Below are positions 53,318 to 61,919 of a stretch of 64,000 nucleotides of DNA, in pieces (the stretch's first letter is position 1; each line of letters begins with the position of its first letter). Position numbers and translations under genes: made by a program. The notes below the pieces were generated by a model, which was not told the DNA's origin, did not search any database, and worked only from the letters and a program-made list of their open reading frames with translations. The stretch covers positions 496,001 to 560,000 of the forward strand of contig NZ_SHKO01000002.1 in assembly GCF_004217095.1 (NCBI RefSeq), in the 5' to 3' direction. Source of the stretch: Advenella incenata (GTDB lineage: Bacteria; Pseudomonadota; Gammaproteobacteria; Burkholderiales; Burkholderiaceae_B).

Positions 53318-53385
53318 CGTTGCCGCTGCCGGGTGGGGTGCTGTTCGGTGCACGTCTGGCGGGTCTGGGACCGGCAGTAAAACAG

Positions 53386-53409
53386 GGGCGGCGCAGGGTC
53401 GCCCTTTTT
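53386..53409 (+). terminator. terminator after znuA
   Basis: GGGCG (53386-53390) pairs with CGCCC (53400-53404), followed by five T. It separates znuA from the next gene. Confidence 0.65.
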
Positions 53410-53433
53410 GCTTTTGACGATATGGAGCGCGCA

Positions 53434-53883
53434 ATGCAACGATATCTTAATGAAATGACAGTGCTGGGTGATCTGCTTGCTGATCCGTGCCTGCGCTATT
53501 TTCCCGACGGCACGGCCGTGTTGCGCATCACACTTGAAACCCGCAGCGAGCAGCGTGACGCATATACAAATGAAATAATCGTGTGCAGCGAACATCATGA
53601 CGCCGTATTGTATGGACTTCAGGCTGAGCAGGTGGCCTGGTCCATGCGTCAGGGGGACTCGCTGTGGTTATGCGGTCCGTTGCGGCGGCGGAATTTCCGG
53701 GATGGTGTAACGGGTCGCAGCGGCACGATCTGCGAGATTGAAGCAAGACAGTTCAACATATTGCGGGTAGAGCAAAGTTATCGCTCGCCGCTTTCAGCAA
53801 TCTGCCAGGGTTGGGGTTTCAACAACGGCCAGATGGATCACGGTCTACGCAGCCCGACCCCGGTATCGGGCAGGACTGCGTAA
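53434..53883 (+). CDS. single-stranded DNA-binding protein-like OB-fold protein
   Basis: The 149-residue product resembles the OB-fold of SSB: MTVLGDLLADPCLRYFPDGTAVLRITLET, then the region before KGDSLWL-like RQGDSLWLCGPLRRRNFRDG and CEIEARQFNIL. The usual acidic C-terminal tip of SSB is missing; instead the end is Gly/Gln/Arg-rich. It may be a PriB/SSB paralogue rather than the main SSB. ATG 53434 follows ATGGAGCGC. Its link to znuA is only position. Confidence 0.7.
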   Translation: MQRYLNEMTVLGDLLADPCLRYFPDGTAVLRITLETRSEQRDAYTNEIIVCSEHHDAVLYGLQAEQVAWSMRQGDSLWLCGPLRRRNFRDGVTGRSGTICEIEARQFNILRVEQSYRSPLSAICQGWGFNNGQMDHGLRSPTPVSGRTA

Positions 53884-53929
53884 GTAAAAGGACGCGTCAG
53901 ATAGCGGTCCTGTGCCTGATCCGCTTGTG

Positions 53930-55348
53930 CTATCGCTCCAGCACACTGCGAGTGACATCCGGTTCAAATGTCTTTTCTTTGCGCCAGTATCTGGACAGCA
54001 GAAAGGCCAGTGCGCAAATGAAAAGGCTGACCAGACCGAACCAGAACGCTTTTTTCTGCTCAGGCAAAAACGCCATAGCGCCCAGGATGGTGAGCATACC
54101 GGCGATAGCCAGATAGCTCAGATAAGGGAAGCACCACATGCGAACCCGGATGCGTTCGGGACAGTTCTGCTCCATTCTTCTGCGCAACCTGATATGGGAT
54201 ACGGCAATCAGAAGATAGACCACCAATGCGACCGTGCCATAAGACTCCACAAGAAACGGGAAGATCCCGTCGGGCGAGTAGTAAGACACGACAATGGCCG
54301 CATAGCCAAACAGAGTGGAAAAAATAATGGCTCGTATCGGCACGCCGTTTTCGGACACACGGGCCAGCGCCTGTGGCGCATCGCCGTTGCGGGTCAGTGC
54401 GAATATCATGCGTGATGCCGCGTAAAGGCCCGAGTTCAGGCATGAGAGTACCGCCACCAAAATGACGGCGTTCATGATGTGCGGCGCGTAGGGAATCTGC
54501 ATGACCTGCAATGCACTTACATAAGGCGTGGAGATGGCTTCGGAGTTCCAGGGCACCAGGCAGACGACGAAAAATACCGAACCGACATAAAAGAACAGCA
54601 CCCGACTGATAACCGAATTGGTCGCCTTTGCCACAGACTTGGCCGGGTCGGCCGTTTCTGCAGCGGCAATGGTGACAATTTCTGCGCCGAAATAAAAACC
54701 TGTTGCCGCTACGGCGCCTGACAGGACCGGTCCCCAGCCATTGGGCATGAAGCCGCCATGGTTGAGCATTTCTCCCAGGCCAATCGCCTGATGGTTGGGC
54801 CACATGCCCAGCAGGAACAGCCCGCTCAGAAACAGAAACACCACAATCGCGGCCACCTTGATCGAGGAGAACCAGAATTCGAATTCTCCATAGGATTTGA
54901 CCGAAAAAAGATTGGTGACCGTCAGGACGGCCATCAGCGTGAGACTGATTTCCCATGAAGGAATATTGGGCAGCCAGAACTGGATGAGCTTGGCGCCGGC
55001 AATCGCTTCGATCGCTACCACAATGACCCAGAAGTACCAGTACATCCAGCCGGTCATGAAGCCGGCAAATTCAGCCTTGCCAGGTTGCTCGCGGAAAGCG
55101 CTGCGGGCGTATTCGTAGAACGAGCCCACAACCGGCAGCGAAGAAGCCATTTCGCCGAGCATACGCATGACCAGAATAATCAGGATGCCGGTGATCAAGA
55201 ATGAAATAAGGGCGGCCGGGCCAGCGTTTTTTACCACGACCGAACTGCCAACAAACAGCCCTGCTCCGATTACACCACCAAGTGCAATCATTGACATATG
55301 CCGCGGCTTTAATGAGTGCTGCAGCTGGTTTTTACTATCGATATTCAT
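53930..55348 (-). CDS. amino acid permease, GabP/AnsP-like APC family
   Basis: The 472-residue inner-membrane protein has twelve helices. SLKPRHMSMIALGGVIGAGLFVGSS is the APC N terminus, EMASSLPVVGSFYEYARSAF follows, and AETADPAKSVAKATNSVISRVLFFY is typical of the 4-aminobutyrate/proline group. It would import an amino acid or GABA with protons. ATG 55348 follows CAGGAGATAATTG; the TTG codon before it is not needed. Confidence 0.9.
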   Translation of the reverse strand: MNIDSKNQLQHSLKPRHMSMIALGGVIGAGLFVGSSVVVKNAGPAALISFLITGILIILVMRMLGEMASSLPVVGSFYEYARSAFREQPGKAEFAGFMTGWMYWYFWVIVVAIEAIAGAKLIQFWLPNIPSWEISLTLMAVLTVTNLFSVKSYGEFEFWFSSIKVAAIVVFLFLSGLFLLGMWPNHQAIGLGEMLNHGGFMPNGWGPVLSGAVAATGFYFGAEIVTIAAAETADPAKSVAKATNSVISRVLFFYVGSVFFVVCLVPWNSEAISTPYVSALQVMQIPYAPHIMNAVILVAVLSCLNSGLYAASRMIFALTRNGDAPQALARVSENGVPIRAIIFSTLFGYAAIVVSYYSPDGIFPFLVESYGTVALVVYLLIAVSHIRLRRRMEQNCPERIRVRMWCFPYLSYLAIAGMLTILGAMAFLPEQKKAFWFGLVSLFICALAFLLSRYWRKEKTFEPDVTRSVLER

Positions 55349-55571
55349 CAATTATCTCCTGTATACACATTTTTATTATTTTTGCTTTGGGAGACGAATG
55401 TACAGGCAATAAAGCACTAGATACAGAGCCAGATGGTCGTCATCTATGGGTCCACGCGGCGGATTTGCTAGTGCGAAGTAGGGGTATTTACTAATGGGGA
55501 ATAGGTCCGCAAATCTGACTGCGGCCACGGTGTGGTCTGGCTATTGTGATGTCGGCCGTGCACCTGACCGA

Positions 55572-56192
55572 TCAGTGTTCATCGCGGTTATAAATGAATT
55601 TGGGCATATTCCACTTAAACCGCAAGGCCAGCATACGCAGGGTCAGGCCGGACAGTAGCGCGATGCTCATGACCAGCTCGTGATTAAGGCCAAAATGCAG
55701 GCCGGCAACATACAGCAGGCCTGTCACGATCGATACGCTTGCGTACAGTTCGCTGCGAAAGAGCAGCGGGATATCGTTGCACAGAATATCGCGCAGGACA
55801 CCGCCTACACAGCCGGTGATCATCCCCGAAATGATGACGATCATTAAAGGCAGATTCAATTCCAGCGCCACATTGCAGCCAATGATAGTAAACACCACCA
55901 GACCTACTGCATCCAGAAACAGAAAGAGGTGGTGCAGGCGGTGCATGACGCGAGCAAGCGCGATAGTGGCCAGGGCGGCCACAGTTGTGATGACAAGATA
56001 ATGCGGATGGGCAACCCAGGTCAATGGATGATGGTCCAGAAGAATATCCCTGACCGAGCCTCCGCCTAGCGCGGTAATGCATCCGAGCAGGCAAACGCCA
56101 ACCCAGTCCATGCTGCGACGACCGGCAGCCAGCGCTGCGGTCATGGATTCGGCAACGATAGCAACGACATAAAGTACGGACAGAATAATCAT
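55572..56192 (-). CDS. TRIC/YadS-family membrane protein
   Basis: The 206-residue product has about seven helices and two repeated halves, each with a glycine-rich kink: CITALGGGSVRDILLDHHPLTWV and MITGCVGGVLRDILCNDIPLLF. This is the bacterial trimeric intracellular cation channel family (UPF0126). It probably conducts K+ or Na+, or an unknown solute. It stands alone. Confidence 0.9.
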   Translation of the reverse strand: MIILSVLYVVAIVAESMTAALAAGRRSMDWVGVCLLGCITALGGGSVRDILLDHHPLTWVAHPHYLVITTVAALATIALARVMHRLHHLFLFLDAVGLVVFTIIGCNVALELNLPLMIVIISGMITGCVGGVLRDILCNDIPLLFRSELYASVSIVTGLLYVAGLHFGLNHELVMSIALLSGLTLRMLALRFKWNMPKFIYNRDEH

Positions 56193-56485
56193 ATGACCCG
56201 GATGCGCAGCCAGGGCATATTGTGCCCTGGCCTGTAGATTACGTTATCCGATTATATCCCGGGATGCGCGAGCCGCTGCGATATGCAGCAAGTGCCGGTA
56301 TTGCACTCGCCATACAGTCTGATTTGCAGCGGATACTTCGTGTGCGTTCACGCTTTCCTGAACAAAGCAGTTGTGCTTTGGCACGCCGCAGACCTTGTGG
56401 TCAGCCGCAGAAGCCGACTGCAGCAGCCGGGCAAATGCAGCGGCTGCGAATCATCGCCGTGCGAATTTTCCCGGGCAATGGCAAC

Positions 56486-57709
56486 TTACGCGGCAAGCAG
56501 TTCGTCGGTCGGGCCGAAGAATTCGTAATGAATGCGCTCGGCAGGGACGCCGCTGGCGGCCAGCCCATTGACAAACACTCGCATGAATTCCTTGGGTCCA
56601 CAGATGTAATAATCCGCATCCTGCACCGGTGTATTGCGGGTCAGCCAGTCAAGCGAAATCATGCCCGATACATCGTGGTTTTCTCCCGCCTGGTCGGCAG
56701 CCGTGGGCTCACTATAAAAGGTCGAGACTTTTGTGTGGGCCAGTTGGTGGGCAAGCGTTTGCACATGCTGACCCATGGCATGGGTCTGGCTGCTCATTGT
56801 GCTGTGTACGTAATGCACGGGCAATTGCGGGTGCTGTTGATAAATGGTCTCAAGCATGCTGACCATTGGTGTCAGGCCAACGCCGCCAGACAGCAGGACA
56901 ACCGGACGTTCGGGGCTGTCAGGCAGATAAAAGTCGCCTGCCGGTGGTGTTATTTCAAGTGTAGTGCCAACCCCGACGTGATCGTGCATGAAGCGCGAAC
57001 CGCCTTGGCTGTCCTGTGCGCGTTTGACCGAGATGCGATAGTACTGGCCATTGGGCGCGCAGGAAATGGAATAGTTGCGTTTGATGCCGGTTTGTTCCGG
57101 TGCGTTAAAGCGGAATGTGATGTATTGACCGGGTTTGTGACGAATGACCTGCCCGCCGTCGACCGGACGCAAAATGAATGAAGTAATGGCGCTGCTTTCA
57201 CGAATTTTTTCGCTGACCACAAAGTCGCGCCAGCCGGTCCAGCCGCCGGGCGCCTGCTCGATGACCTCGCGCAGCGCGCTTTCCCGGTTTTGCAAAATAC
57301 CTGCCAGGAACCAGTATGCCTGCCCCCAGGCCTGGAGTATCTCATCGGTCGCGGCATCGCCCAGGACATCCTGGATCGCACCCAGCAGCGCCGTGGCCAC
57401 GTACGGATAGTGCTCCGGCAAGATATGAAACCCGACATGTTTCTGTGCAATTCGCTCGACTGCCGGCAGCAACGCGCCCAGATTGTCGATATTTTCCGCA
57501 TAAGCCAGAATGGCCCCCGCCAGTGCATTGATCTGTTGACCATTGGCCTGGTTCGCGTGATTGAACAGGTTACGGATATGTTCATCCTTGAAAAGGCGGT
57601 CATACATTTTTGCAGTAATGGCCGCGCCATGAGTCTGCAAGGCGGGCACGGTTGCCTTTACGATGCGGATGGTGTCGGGAGTCAAAGAGGTGACGGCGGG
57701 TTGCGACAT
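56486..57709 (-). CDS. hmp: flavohaemoprotein, nitric oxide dioxygenase
   Basis: Hmp detoxifies NO to nitrate with O2 and NAD(P)H in the cytoplasm. The 407-residue product has a globin domain (residues 1-140; proximal His in RIAQKHVGFHILPEHYPYVA), a FAD domain (GQYITFRF, then RNYSIS) and a NAD domain (VVLLSGGVGLTPMVSML, with YICGPKEFM). ATG 57709 follows AGGAGCTCC. Upstream lie NsrR boxes and the divergent nsrR gene. Confidence 0.95.
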   Translation of the reverse strand: MSQPAVTSLTPDTIRIVKATVPALQTHGAAITAKMYDRLFKDEHIRNLFNHANQANGQQINALAGAILAYAENIDNLGALLPAVERIAQKHVGFHILPEHYPYVATALLGAIQDVLGDAATDEILQAWGQAYWFLAGILQNRESALREVIEQAPGGWTGWRDFVVSEKIRESSAITSFILRPVDGGQVIRHKPGQYITFRFNAPEQTGIKRNYSISCAPNGQYYRISVKRAQDSQGGSRFMHDHVGVGTTLEITPPAGDFYLPDSPERPVVLLSGGVGLTPMVSMLETIYQQHPQLPVHYVHSTMSSQTHAMGQHVQTLAHQLAHTKVSTFYSEPTAADQAGENHDVSGMISLDWLTRNTPVQDADYYICGPKEFMRVFVNGLAASGVPAERIHYEFFGPTDELLAA

Positions 57710-57803
57710 AGCGGGAGCTCCTGTAGTCGGTTGGGGTGTGGGTCAGCCTGGCGCAAGTTGCTACCAGTCGATTAATGAAAATAGGGTATGCAAGGGACAA
57801 TGA

Positions 57804-57862
57804 CAGATGTGAAATTTCAGATGTGACTTCCGAAGAGGCACATTTCCGATAAGGCACATTTC
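57804..57862. repeat. two pairs of direct repeats in the hmp promoter region
   Basis: CAGATGTGA occurs at 57804-57812 and 57818-57826 (period 14). GGCACATTTC occurs at 57837-57846 and 57853-57862 (period 16), the second copy forming the left half of an NsrR-like box. Confidence 0.6.
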
Positions 57863-57873
57863 AAATGTGTTGG
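57851..57873. promoter_or_regulatory. NsrR box 1
   Basis: The centre CACATTTCAAATGTG (57855-57869) is a perfect palindrome with one central base and contains the CATTTNAAATG core of NsrR sites. It lies nearer to hmp. Confidence 0.6.
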
Positions 57874-57913
57874 GCGGCGCGTGCTTGGAACTGAGCGCCC
57901 GCATCGTCTTTAT

Positions 57914-57936
57914 AACATTCATTTAAAATGCATCTT
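57914..57936. promoter_or_regulatory. NsrR box 2
   Basis: The right half AAATGCATCTT is perfect and the left half AACATTCATTT matches nine of eleven positions of the E. coli-type NsrR consensus around one base. It is 63 bases from box 1, about six helical turns. A further half-site AAGATGAAT lies near 57964, close to nsrR. Confidence 0.78.
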
Positions 57937-58020
57937 ATTGCAAATAATTTTAATATGCAAGTAAGATGAATGTTATATTGCGTATTTATTGCAACAGTCA
58001 AAGCGCATGCCGAGGTCTAT

Positions 58021-58485
58021 ATGAGACTGACTCAATACACAGATTACGCACTGCGAGTACTGATTTTTCTGGGCTCGCGCGACGATGGACTTTCGTCCAT
58101 CGCCGAAATTGCGCGTGCCTATGATATTTCGCAGAATCACCTGATGAAGGTGGTGCAGCATTTGGGGCAATTGGGCTATATCGAAACGCTGCGCGGTCGC
58201 AACGGGGGCATCAGGCTGGGATTGCCGGTAGAGCAAATCGTCATAGGCCAGCTGGTACGTCATACCGAAGGCGATATCGATCTGGTCGATTGTTCCTCCT
58301 GCGCTATCGCGGGCCCCTGTAAACTGCCGTCGGTGTTTCGTGAAGCAACCCGGGCATTTCTGGCCGTACTGGATAAATACACATTGCACGACTTGCTGGG
58401 CCAGCGTAACGAGCTGCGCGAAGTGCTGAATTTGTCGACAGCGGAACAACCGTTAAGGCGAGTGCCAGGGCCAGGCATTCACTAA
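58021..58485 (+). CDS. nsrR: NO-sensing Rrf2-family repressor NsrR
   Basis: The 154-residue product has the Rrf2 winged helix (MRLTQYTDYALRVLIFLG, then YDISQNHLMKVVQHLGQLGYIETLRGRNGG). Three Fe-S ligands follow: Cys91, Cys94 and Cys100 in DCSSCAIAGPC. In E. coli NsrR the first spacing is four residues, here it is two. The divergent hmp gene and the boxes between them support the name. NO would destroy the cluster and release hmp. The start is ATG 58021; the open frame upstream carries the promoter. Confidence 0.92.
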   Translation: MRLTQYTDYALRVLIFLGSRDDGLSSIAEIARAYDISQNHLMKVVQHLGQLGYIETLRGRNGGIRLGLPVEQIVIGQLVRHTEGDIDLVDCSSCAIAGPCKLPSVFREATRAFLAVLDKYTLHDLLGQRNELREVLNLSTAEQPLRRVPGPGIH

Positions 58486-58493
58486 AATCGCTG

Positions 58494-58547
58494 GCAACCC
58501 GCAACCCGCAACCCGCAACCCGCAACCCGCAACCCGCAACCCGCAAC
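58494..58547. repeat. perfect heptanucleotide tandem repeat
   Basis: Seven exact copies of GCAACCC run from 58494 to 58542, followed by a partial GCAAC. The array starts nine bases after the nsrR stop codon. Because seven is not a multiple of three, changes in copy number would shift any frame crossing it, but no gene crosses it here. Confidence 0.95.
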
Positions 58548-58727
58548 TGCAGGTCACATAGCGCCTGGGGTGCATCCGGAGTCCCTATTGCATTCCCTTC
58601 GTCGATCATCCCGCGCTGTACGCGCTATCGGCCTGCAATTCCGCTAGAATAATGGCCTTACCTTACCCTGTTGCCGCGCGCCTTTTGTTGCTGCGGCATG
58701 GGCCATAACGAAAATCGGGAGACTCAG

Positions 58728-59705
58728 ATGATGATGGTACGCTTCAAGCCGTGGTTTCTGGCTGTCGGGCTGCTGCCGGCAGCGATGACAGCATGGGCGC
58801 AAACTCCCAAGTTTACGGAACCGGTCACATTAACGGTTGGGTATGTTCCCGGAGGGGCAAGTGATAACGCTGCGCGAATTGTTGCCAGGGCGCTGGCCAA
58901 GGAAATTGGCGTTCCCGTCATCGTGGAAAACAAACCGGGCGGCGGCGGCAGGATTGCTGCGGCTGACCTGAAAAAAACCAAGAAAGGCGCAAACGTTCTG
59001 ATGCTGGGCAACCCGGCAGTGACAGTGATTGCGCCGATTGTTTTTTCTGATCTCAATTACAACCCGCAAGCGGATTTCAAGCCGGTTTCTCTTGTCACCG
59101 AATATAGTTTTGCGCTTGGCGTGCCGGCATCGAGCAAGATCAATTCAGTTGAGCAGTTCGTGCAATGGGCCAAAGCCAATCCGCAGCAGCTCAATATCGG
59201 TGTGCCGGCAACTGGCAGCCTGCCGCACTTTTTTGGCCTCATGCTGGCCGACAAACTCGGGCTGAAGCCGGAAATTGTCGGCTATAAAGGGTCATCGCAA
59301 TTGCTCACCGACCTGGCGGGCGCCAATATTCCGGTTGCCATCGACACGCTGGATACCTTCATTCCCATGGCCAAAAGCGGCAAGGTGAAGGTGCTGGGTG
59401 TTTCCAGCGAAAAGCGGGATGCGAGCTTGCCCGATGTGGCGCCTTTTCACGAGGCCGGGATCGATATCCGGGCTATCGGCTGGAACGCCGTATTTGCGCC
59501 GTCCTCCATGGACGACGAGGTGGTGACCTATCTGGGCGATGCCATCAGCAAAGCGATGGGTGACGCAACGGTTCAGAAAGAGATTCGTTCGGTCAATCTT
59601 GTTCCGGTGCAGGCCAATGCCGCACAGACACGCAAGGCGATTGATGCATTCAGACAGCAATGGGAACCGGTTGTTCGTGATTCCGGCTTCAAGGTAGGCA
59701 AGTAA
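58728..59705 (+). CDS. Bug/TctC-family periplasmic solute-binding protein
   Basis: The 325-residue product has a signal peptide (WFLAVGLLPAAMTAWA) and Bug features: VTLTVGYVPGGASDNAARIVARALAKE, ENKPGGGGRIAAADLKK and IGVPATGSLPHFFGLML. Three ATG codons stand in a row at 58728, 58731 and 58734 after GGGAGA, so the exact start is open. A sulfatase gene follows seven bases later, so the bound ligand is probably a sulfate or phosphonate ester or its product. Confidence 0.9.
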   Translation: MMMVRFKPWFLAVGLLPAAMTAWAQTPKFTEPVTLTVGYVPGGASDNAARIVARALAKEIGVPVIVENKPGGGGRIAAADLKKTKKGANVLMLGNPAVTVIAPIVFSDLNYNPQADFKPVSLVTEYSFALGVPASSKINSVEQFVQWAKANPQQLNIGVPATGSLPHFFGLMLADKLGLKPEIVGYKGSSQLLTDLAGANIPVAIDTLDTFIPMAKSGKVKVLGVSSEKRDASLPDVAPFHEAGIDIRAIGWNAVFAPSSMDDEVVTYLGDAISKAMGDATVQKEIRSVNLVPVQANAAQTRKAIDAFRQQWEPVVRDSGFKVGK

Positions 59706-59712
59706 ACAAGAA

Positions 59713-61275
59713 ATGGCAAAAGTAAAAAACGTATTGTTCATTATGGCAGATCAGCTGCGTGCCGATCATCTGAGTTGTTATGGTCATCCCCATCTTCAGA
59801 CGACGCACATTGACGAGCTCGCCAGGCGGGGCGTCCTGTTCGAGCAGGCCTTCGTCAATTCGGGGGTGTGCGGGCCGTCGCGGATGAGCTATTACACTGG
59901 TCGCTATCCGTCCACGCACGGCGCAACATGGAATCGTGTGCCGCTGTCCATTAACGAAGTGACCCTGGGTGAGTATCTGAAGGCACGCGACATTGATCTG
60001 GTGCTGGCAGGAAAGACCCACGTGATGCCGGATAACCATGGGCTGGAGCGATTGAGCATAGATGGTCAGAGCGAACTTGGCGTGCTTCTGAGGCAAGGCG
60101 GTTTCGTACAGCTTGACCGCTATGACGGTCATCATGAACCTGGGGCAGAAAGCGGTTATCCCGCCTATCTGAAAGCGCAGGGCTACGATAGCCCGGATCC
60201 GTGGACCGACTATGTCATTGCGGTAGAAGATGACCAGGGCCAGGTGCAAAGTGGCTGGCATATGCGCAATGTTAATTTTCCTGCCCGGGTAAAAGAAGAA
60301 CATTCCGAAACGGCCTATATGACCAACTGCGCCATATCGTATATGCAATCGGCCGGCGATAAACCTTGGGTAATGCACTTGAGTTACGTCAAGCCGCATT
60401 GGCCTTATGTGGCGCCGGCTCCGTATCATGCGATGTACTCGCCGCAGCAATGTCTGCCCGTGCGGCGGAACGAGCACGAAAAAGAACACGCGCACCCGGT
60501 GGTGCAAGCCTATCGCCAGCAAGAGGAAAGTCGCAGTTTCTCCAGCGATGAATGCGTGGCACGGGTACGTCCGGCTTACCAGGGACTGATCAAACAGCTG
60601 GACGACCATTTGGGCAGGCTTTTCAATTACATGGAATCCGCGGGTCTGATGGACAATACACTTGTCATCATTACTGCCGATCATGGCGATTTGCTGGGCG
60701 ATCACTGGCTTGGCGAGAAGGAACTGTTCTACGATGTCGTGCAGCGGGTTCCGCTGATCATCTATGACCCTTCAGAGCAGGCCGATGCGACTCGCGGCCG
60801 ACGCGAATCAAGGCTGGTGGAAAGCGTGGATATCGTGCCGACCATATTGGCGGCGCTCGATATGCACATCCCGTCCCATCGGGTTGAGGGGCGCCAGCTT
60901 CAGCCTCTCGTATATGATGAATCGGTAGATTGGCGCGATTGCGTCTTTTCGGAACTGGATTACAGTTATCGTGAGGCCAGACTGACCTTGGGCAAATCGA
61001 CAAGCGAATGCCGGGCGTGGTCGGTGCGTACAGACCGGTGGCGTTATGTTTACTGGAGTACCGAGAGACCCCAGTTGTTTGACTTGCAGAACGATCCGGA
61101 CGAATTCAATGATTTGGGGGATCACCCTGAGTACGAGTCGATCAGGCGTCAAATGAAACAGCGGCTGCTGGACTGGTTTGCCGGCCTTAAACGGCGCACG
61201 ACCGTGACCGAAGAGGAAGTGGACAAACAGACGAATAAATACAAGCAGGCCGGTGTGTTCTACGGGCAGTGGTGA
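59713..61275 (+). CDS. sulfatase-family hydrolase, Cys-type
   Basis: The 520-residue product is an alkaline phosphatase-superfamily sulfatase or phosphonate monoester hydrolase. Metal-binding Asp is in FIMADQLRADHLSCYGHP. The catalytic motif GVCGPSR has Cys53, to be turned into formylglycine. Further metal residues are in VIITADHGDLLGDHWLGEKEL. There is no signal peptide, so it acts in the cytoplasm, as many phosphonate monoester hydrolases do. It is co-transcribed with the Bug gene. No anaerobic or aerobic maturase gene is in the window. Confidence 0.9.
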   Translation: MAKVKNVLFIMADQLRADHLSCYGHPHLQTTHIDELARRGVLFEQAFVNSGVCGPSRMSYYTGRYPSTHGATWNRVPLSINEVTLGEYLKARDIDLVLAGKTHVMPDNHGLERLSIDGQSELGVLLRQGGFVQLDRYDGHHEPGAESGYPAYLKAQGYDSPDPWTDYVIAVEDDQGQVQSGWHMRNVNFPARVKEEHSETAYMTNCAISYMQSAGDKPWVMHLSYVKPHWPYVAPAPYHAMYSPQQCLPVRRNEHEKEHAHPVVQAYRQQEESRSFSSDECVARVRPAYQGLIKQLDDHLGRLFNYMESAGLMDNTLVIITADHGDLLGDHWLGEKELFYDVVQRVPLIIYDPSEQADATRGRRESRLVESVDIVPTILAALDMHIPSHRVEGRQLQPLVYDESVDWRDCVFSELDYSYREARLTLGKSTSECRAWSVRTDRWRYVYWSTERPQLFDLQNDPDEFNDLGDHPEYESIRRQMKQRLLDWFAGLKRRTTVTEEEVDKQTNKYKQAGVFYGQW

Positions 61276-61433
61276 GTGAGCTGCGCGTGACTTCTTTACC
61301 CGAAACGGCCTGTACAATGCGCAACAGGGCTGGCAGATCATGGGCTGCTGCCGGCAATACCGCAGAACGGATGCGCCTGTGTTCGCGGCGCGAGTCTGTC
61401 GTTTGAGTGAATCATGCGACAGGATTTAATGCG

Positions 61434-61919
61434 ATGACATCTGTAGTATTGCGTTGCCTGATCGCGATCATCGTGATCGCACCGGTGCAGCCGGTGTTTG
61501 CGGCAACCTGGCTTGAAGGCTGGGTAGTGGGGATTGCGGACGGAGACACGCTGACCATCCTGGACAAGGCCCGGCGGCAGCACAAAATCCGGCTGGCCCA
61601 GATTGACGCTCCTGAATCTGGTATGCCATACGGGCGGGTCGCCAAAAAGTTTTTGTCTGATGCAGTCTATCGCAAGACCGTGATGGTGCAGGCAGGCGAA
61701 CGCGACCGATATGGGCGGGTGGTTGGCACTGTTTTTCTGAACAAGAAAAATATTAATTTGCAGATGGTTGCCAGTGGCTACGCATGGGCCTATCGCAACT
61801 ATGTCACAGACACTGCCTATCTCGATGCAGAAGATCGGGCCCGACGTTTGCGTCGGGGCTTGTGGGCCGAAAAAAAACCTGTGCCGCCTTGGCAGTGGCG
61901 GCGCCTGAAACAACGCTAG
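61434..61919 (+). CDS. secreted thermonuclease-like nuclease (SNase domain)
   Basis: The 161-residue product has a signal peptide (CLIAIIVIAPVQPVFA) and one SNase domain: VVGIADGDTLTILDKARRQHKIRLAQIDAPES, with the catalytic Arg and Asp, and ERDRYGRVVGTVF. It would cut nucleic acid outside the cytoplasm. The C terminus is basic. ATG 61434 follows AGGATTTAATGCG. It overlaps the convergent glycosyltransferase gene by four bases. Confidence 0.9.
   Translation: MTSVVLRCLIAIIVIAPVQPVFAATWLEGWVVGIADGDTLTILDKARRQHKIRLAQIDAPESGMPYGRVAKKFLSDAVYRKTVMVQAGERDRYGRVVGTVFLNKKNINLQMVASGYAWAYRNYVTDTAYLDAEDRARRLRRGLWAEKKPVPPWQWRRLKQR

Noticed and set aside
56222-57181. Open frame (319 codons) on the plus strand
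   Set aside because: Mostly antisense to hmp, which is certain.
58494-58547. CRISPR-like repeat
   Set aside because: The seven-base units have no spacers and no cas genes are in the window; it is a simple tandem repeat.
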